A stretch of DNA of 50,453 bases from Planctomycetaceae bacterium (GTDB lineage Bacteria > Planctomycetota > Planctomycetia > Planctomycetales > Planctomycetaceae): contig WFTL01000043.1 of NCBI GenBank assembly GCA_015485495.1, positions 1-50,453 of the forward strand, in the 5' to 3' direction. The notes below the pieces were generated by a model, which had not been told where the DNA came from, searched no databases, and saw nothing but the letters and a program-made list of their open reading frames with translations. How positions within the stretch are numbered: position 1 is the first letter of the stretch; every line of letters starts with the position of its first letter. This document shows, piece after piece, positions 37,211-45,029 of the stretch. A program made the translations under genes and the position numbers.

Positions 37211-37585
37211 CAGCATGTCCATGCCGTGGCCGATTCTTTCGAACGGCGGCCGGATCGGCTGCGTCCGGCCCGCCGCCGATGGGCGATTCCGCACACGCTG
37301 CGTGCAGGAATCTTCACAGCCGGGATCGGTCTGAAAGAACCGGGCCACCGCCGCGGACGTCGGCACAGACAGTCCGGTCGCTTTCGAGAATTTTGGCCGG
37401 ATTCGTCCGGGTTCGCTGCCCGGGGAGCGGGAATTCAGGCGGAGCGGCAGTACGATAACAGGGGGATGCCGGAATGCGGAAATCGCGATGACCGCGTTCC
37501 ATTGCCGGATCGCGCTGTGCTGTCGCCCCCGCTGGTCGTGCCGGCGACAGACGATTTTTCCGAACACGAAAACCAAGGATCAGCC
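37211..37585. other. Intergenic region before the beta-helix gene
   Basis: 375 bases with no recognised gene. The plus frame is open through it from 37226 but carries no family signal. AAGGA (37575-37579) is the ribosome site of the next gene. No promoter stands out. Confidence 0.5.
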
Positions 37586-39220
37586 ATGTCTCTGCGAATG
37601 TCTTTGTTGCTGTTCAGTCTGACGGGTCTGTTCATGGCGGGCGGCTGTGTGGATTCGGTGTCCGACAGAACGTCGTCCGACGCATCTTCTTCTTCTTCTT
37701 CTTCTTCAGCGGACCCGTCGGCCGCCGAAGCTGCAGACGCTTCGGAAGCGTCTGCCGGGACGGCCGCGGAAGACACGTCAGCATCTGTTTCAGATGACGG
37801 AGCCGATGAAGCGGCTGCCGTTTCCGAAGACAGCGCATCCGAAGGAGAGGTCGTGGCGGCTGACAACATGCCGGCAGACACTGCGGAAGCAGATGTGCCG
37901 GAACCGGCTGCGGACGACCGGGCACCGGATTCCTCCGGCACGCCGGCCGACCGGCCGGACACGTCCGAATCGGCTGCTGATGCTACGGACGCGGCCGACA
38001 GCAAAGACAGCAGCGACAGGACAGACGCCGACGACAACGTCGTGACATTCACTCCAGGGCCGGAGACTCAGAAAAAGGTTCTGGAAGAACTCATTCTGGC
38101 CGAACCGGGCACGGTCTTTCAGTTCGAAGAAGGCACGTACGAATTCACCGATGGTCTGTCGCTGGATGTCGACAACGTGATCATTCGCGGCCGCGGGATG
38201 GACCGGACGATTCTGAGTTTCCGCAATCAGGAAGCCGGGGCCGAAGGACTGCTCATCACCGGCAACAACGTGACGGTGGAAGATCTGGCAATCGAAGACA
38301 CCAAAGGCAATGCCGTCAAATCGCAGAAGGCCGACAACATCGTGTACCGGCGTGTGCGCACCGAATGGACCGGCGGACCGAAGGAAACCAACGGGGCGTA
38401 CGGCCTGTATCCGGTCGGTTCCAGAAATGTGCTGGTGGAGGGATGCGTGGCGATCGGTGCTTCGGATGCCGGCATCTATGTGGGGCAGTCGATCAATGTG
38501 ATCGTTCGCAACTGCCGGGCCGAATTCAATGTGGCCGGGATCGAGATCGAAAACTGCTACGACGCGGAAGTGCACCACTGCGTGGCGACCAACAACACGG
38601 GCGGAATTCTGGTTTTCGATCTTCCGGACCTACCGCAGCAGCGCGGGCACAATGTGCGTGTGTACAGCAATCAGGTGTACGGCAACAACACGCCGAATTT
38701 CGCTCCCAAAGGCAACATCGTGGCCACCGTGCCGGCCGGCAGCGGGATCGAGATCATGGCCAACAGCAATGTGGAAATCTTCGACAACGACATCCGTGAT
38801 CACGGCACGAACAACATGCTGATCATCAGCTACATCACCACCGGCAAGGACATCAAGGATCCGAACTACTACCCGTATCCGGAAACGATTCATGTTCATC
38901 ACAATCGTTTTGGTGCCGGAGGCGACAAACCGAACAACGCCGGCGGACTGCTCATGGCCGCCATTCTGGGGATGCCCCTTCCTGACATCGTGTGGGATGG
39001 AGTCGTCAACGAAGACCATCTGGTCGACGGGCAGCTTTCCAAAGAATACGGCATCGCCATTCACGACAATGTGAAGGACGGCGGAGAAGTCACGTTCGCC
39101 AGTCTGGGCGGCCTGACGGCTCTGCAGGATCCCGGCAATGCTCAGCCATCGCGCGACCTGGAACCGCACAACTTTACGCTGCCGCCCGTTCCCGCGGTGA
39201 CCATTCCCGGAATCGACTGA
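37586..39220 (+). CDS. Lipoprotein with parallel beta-helix repeats (TIGR03805-like)
   Basis: The 544-residue product has a lipoprotein signal with the lipid-attachment cysteine C21 (LFMAGGC). It continues with about 125 residues of low-complexity S/A/D/E/P linker, including eight serines in a row from a TCT repeat. The rest is a right-handed parallel beta-helix of the NosD/TIGR03805 kind, with successive turns such as NVLVEGCVAIGASDAGIYVG and NCYDAEVHHCVATNNTGG. TIGR03805 proteins are known to occur in pairs with TIGR03806 proteins, and that is the next gene, which overlaps by one base (TGATG). The pair's function is unknown. AAGGA lies six bases before ATG 37586. Confidence 0.88.
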   Translation: MSLRMSLLLFSLTGLFMAGGCVDSVSDRTSSDASSSSSSSSADPSAAEAADASEASAGTAAEDTSASVSDDGADEAAAVSEDSASEGEVVAADNMPADTAEADVPEPAADDRAPDSSGTPADRPDTSESAADATDAADSKDSSDRTDADDNVVTFTPGPETQKKVLEELILAEPGTVFQFEEGTYEFTDGLSLDVDNVIIRGRGMDRTILSFRNQEAGAEGLLITGNNVTVEDLAIEDTKGNAVKSQKADNIVYRRVRTEWTGGPKETNGAYGLYPVGSRNVLVEGCVAIGASDAGIYVGQSINVIVRNCRAEFNVAGIEIENCYDAEVHHCVATNNTGGILVFDLPDLPQQRGHNVRVYSNQVYGNNTPNFAPKGNIVATVPAGSGIEIMANSNVEIFDNDIRDHGTNNMLIISYITTGKDIKDPNYYPYPETIHVHHNRFGAGGDKPNNAGGLLMAAILGMPLPDIVWDGVVNEDHLVDGQLSKEYGIAIHDNVKDGGEVTFASLGGLTALQDPGNAQPSRDLEPHNFTLPPVPAVTIPGID

Positions 39221-40485
39221 TGCGGCGGGATGGATTTTTCCTGAACCCCGGCTGCTGCCGGCCGCCGCGGTGGTTTCACGCGCCGTCCGGTCTGCTCCGG
39301 TCGGTACCCGCTGTCGTTCTGAAGGCGGCAGCGGCGGCGCTGGTGCTGGGGGCTGCGGGGCTGCTGTCGCCCGCTGTGCGGGCGGAGTCTGTGTGGATTG
39401 ACGTGGAGGCACCGCCGGCAGCGCGGCTGTCACATTATGGTCTGTTTCGCGATGCGAAACGACAGATTCCGAACGACGGTGTTCTCCCCTACGAACTCAA
39501 CACGCCGCACTTTGCCGACTATGCCGCTCTGCATCGGTTTTTGTGGCTGCCGGAAGGGACCCGCTGCCGTTACGGGCCGCATGGAGAAATCGAATTTCCT
39601 GTGGGCGCGGTCCTGATCATCACGATGGGATATGTCCACGATATGCGGCATCCGGAACAGGGGGAGCAGATCGTGGAAACCCGGCTGTGGATGCACCGGG
39701 CTTCCGGCTGGATCGGTGCTCAGTATGTGTGGAACGATGAAACGACTGAAGCGCGGCTGGCGCTGGCCGGAGACCAGGTGCCCGTCCACTGGGTGCACTC
39801 GGACGGAACACTGCGCCGGCACACGTTTCGTGTTCCGAATCGCAATCAGTGTCTGCAGTGCCATGGACGCAACGGAATCCTGCTGCCTCTGGGGCCGGTC
39901 CACGCCCGTTATCTGAATCGTCCTGCTGCGTATTCCGACGGAACCGGCAGCCAGCTTCAGCACTGGGCTGCGGTCGGCATCCTGGAGGGGCTGCCGCAGG
40001 ATCCGGCGCAGGTGCCGCGGGTTCCCGTGTGGGATGATCCGTCGACCGGCGACCTGGATTCCCGCGCCCGCGCCTATCTGGACATGAACTGTTCGAGCTG
40101 TCATCGGGAGGGCGGCATTGGTTTCACATCAGGACTGGATCTGCGGTACGATCAGCGGGAGCCGGTGAAATTCGGAATCTACAAGGCTCCGGTGGCCGCC
40201 GGTCGCGGAGCGGGCAATGGTCGGTTCGTGATCGAACCGGGGTATCCGGACCGTTCGATTCTGGTTTACCGGCTGGAATCGGTTGATCCCGGTGTGCGGA
40301 TGCCGGTCACGGGCCGCGGCCTGCGGCATGACGAGGGAGTTGCTTTGATTCGTCAGTGGATCGCCGAAATGGACTACCCGGAACTGACGGCCCGCCAGCA
40401 GCAGCTCGATCGCCGGGCCAGTCTGCTGAATTTTGTTCCGTCCGACGAATCAGCCGGTACCGTGCCGTCTGATGGCCGTCCCTGA
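39220..40485 (+). CDS. Dihaem cytochrome-like protein (TIGR03806-like)
   Basis: The 421-residue exported protein has a hydrophobic signal (about 36-55) and two haem c motifs, CLQCH (211-215) and CSSCH (291-295). The order of blocks matches the TIGR03806 type: LSHYGLFRDAKRQIPNDGVLPYELN, FPVGAVLIITMGY, VPNRNQCLQCH, YLDMNCSSCHREGG and GVRMPVTGRG. Translation is coupled to the beta-helix lipoprotein. The two are expected to act together outside the cytoplasm, possibly in electron transfer, but no reaction is known. Confidence 0.88.
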   Translation: MRRDGFFLNPGCCRPPRWFHAPSGLLRSVPAVVLKAAAAALVLGAAGLLSPAVRAESVWIDVEAPPAARLSHYGLFRDAKRQIPNDGVLPYELNTPHFADYAALHRFLWLPEGTRCRYGPHGEIEFPVGAVLIITMGYVHDMRHPEQGEQIVETRLWMHRASGWIGAQYVWNDETTEARLALAGDQVPVHWVHSDGTLRRHTFRVPNRNQCLQCHGRNGILLPLGPVHARYLNRPAAYSDGTGSQLQHWAAVGILEGLPQDPAQVPRVPVWDDPSTGDLDSRARAYLDMNCSSCHREGGIGFTSGLDLRYDQREPVKFGIYKAPVAAGRGAGNGRFVIEPGYPDRSILVYRLESVDPGVRMPVTGRGLRHDEGVALIRQWIAEMDYPELTARQQQLDRRASLLNFVPSDESAGTVPSDGRP

Positions 40486-40546
40486 CTGCGGACTTCCGCT
40501 GATGTGTCCGGTCTGTTTTCGATTTCTCTGCTGCATCTGCCGACTG

Positions 40547-42319
40547 ATGAAGGCATCTGTCGTCGTCGGCCTTCTGGTGATGAGCGGATGTGGTTCTCCT
40601 GCGGATTCCCCGACACCGTCTGTCGACGGCCGGGCGGAACCTGCTTCCGGTGCGGCTGCGGATCCGGCTGTCGAACCGGGCTTCTCTGCGGCAGGCGCCA
40701 ATCCGGGATCGGCTGCCGACGGCGCGAACAGGGCACGGTCGCCTGCCGGAGGGGATGAGAGGCCACTGGATGCTTCGGCCGTGTCTTCTTCGCCGAATGC
40801 GGTTTCTGATTCTGCCGAATCAGAGGCCGATCGGCCGGCTGTGCCGGTGACGGTCGATGTTCGGGCCCGGCGGCCGGCCATGAAACTGTCGGACTATGGT
40901 CTGTTCACCGACCTGCAGACACTCACACCGAATGATCGCGTGTTCGCCTACCGCATGAATTCGCTCAGCTATCTGGACGGGGCGCGGCAGGAAAACTTCG
41001 TCTATGTTCCGGCCGGGCAGACGGCCGTGTTTGCCGACGACGGTCCTTTCGAGTTTCCGGTCGGTTCCGTGCTGATTCAGAACGTCCGTTTCCCTTCGGA
41101 CGATCCGAAACATGCGGCGACCGGACGTCTGCATGAAACCCGGCTGCTGATTCATCAGACGAGGGGCTGGAGAGCGGTTCCCTATATCTGGAACGCCGAA
41201 GGCACCGATGCGGACCGTTCTGTGATCGGGGAGAAAACGGATATCCGCTGGACGGATGCGGATGGAAGCGTTCACCGTTTTCGGTTCATCACCCCCAATA
41301 TGAACGAATGCCGTCGCTGCCATGTCAACGAAGACGTCATGTATCCGATCGGTGTGACGGCTGCCAATCTGAACACGGACATCGAAATCGACGGGACCAC
41401 CGTGAGTCAGCTCGACTACTGGCAGGAACAGGGGCTTTTGAGCGGTGTGCCGGCCGATCGTGACGCAATCCCCCGGCTTCCCGACTGGACGGATGCCACA
41501 TCGGCCACGGTCGAACAGCGGGCCCGTGCGTGGCTCGATGTGAACTGTTCTCACTGCCACAATCCGCGGGGAGCAGCCAGCACGACGGGGCTCGATCTGA
41601 CCTGGGAACAGAAGGAACCTGTGCGGTATGGAGTCTACAAGCCGCCTGTGGCCGCCGGTCGGGGATCTCAGGGCCTGAAATTCAGCATACTGCCGCAAAA
41701 GCCCGACGAATCCTTTCTCGTACGCCGAATCGAATCCACGGAAATCGGCGTCATGATGCCTCCCCAGGGCCGATCGACCGTCGACCGCGCCGGCGTGGAA
41801 CTCATTCGCCGCTGGATCGCGCAGATGCCGATCGACGAAGCGCTGGCGGAGGCCGCTTTGAATCCCATGAAAGCCTACCGCGATGCGATGCACGGTGGAG
41901 ATCCGAAGATCGGCGAACGAATTTTCCACCAGGGGCAAAAGTGCATGACGTGCCATCGTGTGGGAGATCGGGGAGGAACGGTCGGGCCGAATCTGAGCGA
42001 TGTGGGCCGCCGCACCACGCGGGAGTATCTGCTGGAATCCATCGTGGTTCCCAGTGCGAAGATCGTCAAAGGCTACGAAACTCAGGTGGTGATTCTGCAG
42101 GACGGCCGTGTTGTCACCGGGACCGTTCAGCTCGAAGACGAGTACGAACTGGTGATCGCGGATTCTCAGAAAGAAACCCGCATTCAGAAGAACGAAATCG
42201 AGGAGCGGGAGGTGTCGGACGTGTCCACGATGCCGGTGCTGGCCAGCGTACTTTCTGTGGATGACGTTCGGCATCTGATCGCCTATCTGCAGACTCTGCG
42301 ATCCGACCCGGCAAAGTGA
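40547..42319 (+). CDS. Trihaem lipoprotein, TIGR03806-like domain plus Pirellula-type haem domain
   Basis: This 590-residue protein is related to the preceding one but longer. A lipoprotein signal (VMSGC, C15) and a low-complexity linker (about 16-100) precede the TIGR03806-like core with CRRCH (255-259) and CSHCH (334-338). A third haem motif, CMTCH (466-470), opens a C-terminal domain (about 440-590) of the TIGR02603 Pirellula/Verrucomicrobium haem-binding type (GPNLSDVGRRTTREYLLESI). ATG 40547 gives the lipoprotein signal, but no ribosome site is visible. ATG 40472 and 40502 are alternatives, and 40472 would overlap the upstream gene. It looks like a duplicated and extended copy of its neighbour. 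Confidence 0.85.
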   Translation: MKASVVVGLLVMSGCGSPADSPTPSVDGRAEPASGAAADPAVEPGFSAAGANPGSAADGANRARSPAGGDERPLDASAVSSSPNAVSDSAESEADRPAVPVTVDVRARRPAMKLSDYGLFTDLQTLTPNDRVFAYRMNSLSYLDGARQENFVYVPAGQTAVFADDGPFEFPVGSVLIQNVRFPSDDPKHAATGRLHETRLLIHQTRGWRAVPYIWNAEGTDADRSVIGEKTDIRWTDADGSVHRFRFITPNMNECRRCHVNEDVMYPIGVTAANLNTDIEIDGTTVSQLDYWQEQGLLSGVPADRDAIPRLPDWTDATSATVEQRARAWLDVNCSHCHNPRGAASTTGLDLTWEQKEPVRYGVYKPPVAAGRGSQGLKFSILPQKPDESFLVRRIESTEIGVMMPPQGRSTVDRAGVELIRRWIAQMPIDEALAEAALNPMKAYRDAMHGGDPKIGERIFHQGQKCMTCHRVGDRGGTVGPNLSDVGRRTTREYLLESIVVPSAKIVKGYETQVVILQDGRVVTGTVQLEDEYELVIADSQKETRIQKNEIEEREVSDVSTMPVLASVLSVDDVRHLIAYLQTLRSDPAK

Positions 42320-42676
42320 ATCACCGGACGCCTGATGGACGCCTGCTGCGGGGGATCCGCGGAGCGGCCTGGTGGCAGCATCTGCCGAACAAAGCCGGTG
42401 GCGGGACGAACGGAAAAGCGGGACTCTGGCCGGTGGAACGGCCGCTGCGGCAGGATCGGCCGGTTCCGATCGCCGGATGCGATTTCGGTGGCCGCAGAAC
42501 GAGGAATACCGCGAATTCCGATCGTGGTTGCGGTTGACGGTTTCGGCCGCATTTCCGGAAACTCCCGCAGCCTTTTCACGCGGCCGATTCGAATCCGGTC
42601 TTCTCAGCCGGATCCGGCGGCGTTTCAAAGAACTCTCCTTCCCGCATCTCCCTCTCGTTTTCAGTCAGGTGTTCCT
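42320..42676. other. Intergenic region before the barrel-protein gene
   Basis: 357 bases without a recognisable gene. The plus frame leading into the next gene is open from 42335 but arginine- and serine-rich and not protein-like. AGGTG (42667-42671) near the GTG start may be its ribosome site. No promoter was found. Confidence 0.5.
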
Positions 42677-43930
42677 GTGAAATTGCTTCACCTGTGGCTT
42701 CCGGCCGCCCTGCTGATCACCGGACTGTCATCACACAGCCGCGCTGCGGATGTGTGGTCCGGCAGCCTGATTCCGTTTCGACCATCCGCCTGCTGTGACG
42801 TGTCTTCTGCTGCGGCAGACGTTCAGAACGTGCCGGCGGAACGATCAGGCTGGTTTCGTCTGACAGCCAGTCCGTCTGTCATCTTTCGGGCGCAGTCGGA
42901 CGACGCCGTCCCCACGCCACCGGATGCCGCGGCACCGGCCGGCAGCGGCCCGGCTGCGGGCGATGCCGTTCCGCCGGTGGAACTTCCGGAGCCTTCGACC
43001 TGGAATGCCTTTTCGCCGCCTCTGACGCCCGATCCGTTTCTGGACGGAAGCATGGGGCAGCCGGGAATCCCGGGAGCCGTCCCGCCGGGAACGGTGGGTC
43101 CTCCCGGTGCACCGATCGTGACACCGGGAGCCAATGGCGGACGCCCTTACCGTTTCGGTCTGGAACAGCGGATTGACGGATGGGTGCTTCCCAATGCCAG
43201 TGCCAGTGGCGGAGGAGCGACCGGGCGGCTGGACGAAGTGGGAACGAATTACGACCTGGTGCATACGGCTCCCTATCTGCCCGGCTGGATCGTGCGGAAG
43301 ACGTTTCAGTTCCGCTACCGCGGCTGGAACGGTCCTCTGGGCGGCGGCGGGCTTCCGGGCAGTGCGTTCCGCTTTGGCGATGATTTCGAAATACAGACTC
43401 CGGCCGGCGGCCCGTACAGCATGAGTTTCGGGATCACGCCGTCCATCAACACCGATATGAACCGCAGCATGACATGGAAAGCCTTCCAGCTCGACGGCCG
43501 CGGCATCATCTGGACGCAGCTCGATCCTTACTGGTCTCTGGGACTGGGAGCGATGTACTGGGACCGCGTCGACAATCGGGTTCTGCCGTACGGGGGGCTG
43601 GTGTATCGCGATGATTACTGGGAATGGCGGCTGACGTTTCCGGAAGCAGAAGTGCGTCTGTTTCTGGGAAACGAATATCTGTGGTCCAAGTGGATCTACT
43701 TCCGCGGCCGCTACAACATCGAAGCGTATGAAGGCGTTGGAGCCGGCGGGGTTCAGGGAGAATTCGAAATCGAAGACTGGCAGCTCACACTGGGCCTCCA
43801 GATGGACGCCGGGTACTACCGCTGGTTCATCGAAAACGGGATCGTTCTGGACCGGACCATCGATTTCCAGGCGGCTCCCGACATTCGCATTGCCACGTCC
43901 TACATCGCCCGCATCGGATTTCGGTACTGA
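42677..43930 (+). CDS. Probable outer-membrane beta-barrel protein
   Basis: The 417-residue product starts at GTG 42677 with a clear signal peptide (MKLLHLWLPAALLITGLSSHSRA). A proline/glycine-rich linker (GQPGIPGAVPPGTVGPPGAP) precedes about 250 residues of alternating aromatic beta-strands. The chain ends in RIGFRY, and a terminal aromatic strand is typical of barrels inserted by BamA. No known family name can be given beyond planctomycete outer-membrane-like protein. It follows the cytochrome-like genes in the same direction after a 357-base gap and is closed by the terminator at 43983. Confidence 0.75.
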   Translation: MKLLHLWLPAALLITGLSSHSRAADVWSGSLIPFRPSACCDVSSAAADVQNVPAERSGWFRLTASPSVIFRAQSDDAVPTPPDAAAPAGSGPAAGDAVPPVELPEPSTWNAFSPPLTPDPFLDGSMGQPGIPGAVPPGTVGPPGAPIVTPGANGGRPYRFGLEQRIDGWVLPNASASGGGATGRLDEVGTNYDLVHTAPYLPGWIVRKTFQFRYRGWNGPLGGGGLPGSAFRFGDDFEIQTPAGGPYSMSFGITPSINTDMNRSMTWKAFQLDGRGIIWTQLDPYWSLGLGAMYWDRVDNRVLPYGGLVYRDDYWEWRLTFPEAEVRLFLGNEYLWSKWIYFRGRYNIEAYEGVGAGGVQGEFEIEDWQLTLGLQMDAGYYRWFIENGIVLDRTIDFQAAPDIRIATSYIARIGFRY

Positions 43931-43982
43931 TCGGGCATCCGCGTCGATCGTCCGAAGTGCCGTTTCGTCTTCGGTCTGTCGC

Positions 43983-44014
43983 CCCCGGCCGCATCACACA
44001 GCCGGGGCTTTTTT
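43983..44014 (+). terminator. Rho-independent terminator
   Basis: CCCCGGC (43983-43989) pairs with GCCGGGG (44001-44007) around an 11-base loop and is followed by a T-run to 44014. It lies about 50 bases after the barrel-protein stop and separates that unit from the glmU-like gene. Confidence 0.85.
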
Positions 44015-44057
44015 CGTTTGTGACCGCCTGTCAGCGTTGTCCTTCAGGAGATGTTCC

Positions 44058-45029
44058 ATGTCGGGTTCGGTTCCTGCCGCCGTCATTCTGGCTGCCGGAA
44101 AAAGCACACGGATGAAATCGAACACGCCCAAGGTTCTGCACACGCTGTGCGGCCGGCCGATGATCGAATACGTGATGGATGCGGCGCGGGCTGCCGGAGT
44201 CGAAAAGCTGATCGTCGTGGTGGGGCATCAGGCGCGAACCGTTCAGGATGCTCTGTCGAATCATTCCGATGTGGTTTTCGCCGAACAGACCGAACAGCTC
44301 GGAACAGGCCATGCGGTCATGATGTGCGAATCGGAGCTGCAGGATCATTCCGGACCGGTTCTCATTCTGGCAGGCGACACTCCTCTGCTGGAAAGCCGGT
44401 CTCTGCGGCGGCTGCTGGATGAACAGCACCGCACGTCAGCCGCCTGTGTGATCGGTTCGGCCGACACGGCGGACAATGAAGGACTCGGCCGAATCGTGCG
44501 GGATGACAGCGGGCAGTTCCACTGCATCCGTGAACACAAAGACGCGTCCGAAGACGAACGGCAGATTACGGAAATCAACACCGGGTGCTATGCCTTTGAC
44601 ACACCGCTGCTTCTGGAATCGCTGCGGGAACTGAAGCCCGACAACGCGCAGTCGGAATACTATCTCACGGACTGTCCGCGGATTCTGATGGAAGCCGGCC
44701 ATCGCGTGACGGCTCTGTGCTGCCTGACGGTGCGGGAGGCTGTCGGAGTCAACAATCGTGTTCAGCTGGCGGAAGTGCGGCGTCACATACAGCAGAACAT
44801 TCTGAACGGCCTGATGCTCAGCGGAGTGACCATCGAAGATCCGCTTCAGACGACCATCGATCAGGATGTTTCCGTCGGACAGGATACGGTCATTCGTCCG
44901 GGGACGGTCATCGATCGCGGCGCCCGAATCGGCAGCGGCTGCCGCATCGGACCCAACGTGCATCTGACGGCCGCCTGCTGTATCCCCGACGGAACCACCG
45001 TGGCATCCTCTTCCGACCTGGATGACTAA
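44058..45029 (+). CDS. UDP-N-acetylglucosamine pyrophosphorylase (short GlmU-like)
   Basis: This 323-residue nucleotidyltransferase should convert GlcNAc-1-phosphate and UTP to UDP-GlcNAc, a precursor of peptidoglycan and lipid A. The N-terminal domain has the GlmU signature LAAGKSTRMKSNTPKVLHTL, EQTEQLGTGHAV and LAGDTPLL. Bifunctional GlmU has about 450 residues. Here the left-handed beta-helix stops after only a few hexapeptide turns (DVSVGQDTVIRPGTVIDRGA), and the acetyltransferase part is absent. The acetyl transfer must then be done by another protein. AGGAG (44046-44050) lies seven bases before ATG 44058. The stop overlaps that of the convergent methyltransferase. Confidence 0.88.
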   Translation: MSGSVPAAVILAAGKSTRMKSNTPKVLHTLCGRPMIEYVMDAARAAGVEKLIVVVGHQARTVQDALSNHSDVVFAEQTEQLGTGHAVMMCESELQDHSGPVLILAGDTPLLESRSLRRLLDEQHRTSAACVIGSADTADNEGLGRIVRDDSGQFHCIREHKDASEDERQITEINTGCYAFDTPLLLESLRELKPDNAQSEYYLTDCPRILMEAGHRVTALCCLTVREAVGVNNRVQLAEVRRHIQQNILNGLMLSGVTIEDPLQTTIDQDVSVGQDTVIRPGTVIDRGARIGSGCRIGPNVHLTAACCIPDGTTVASSSDLDD

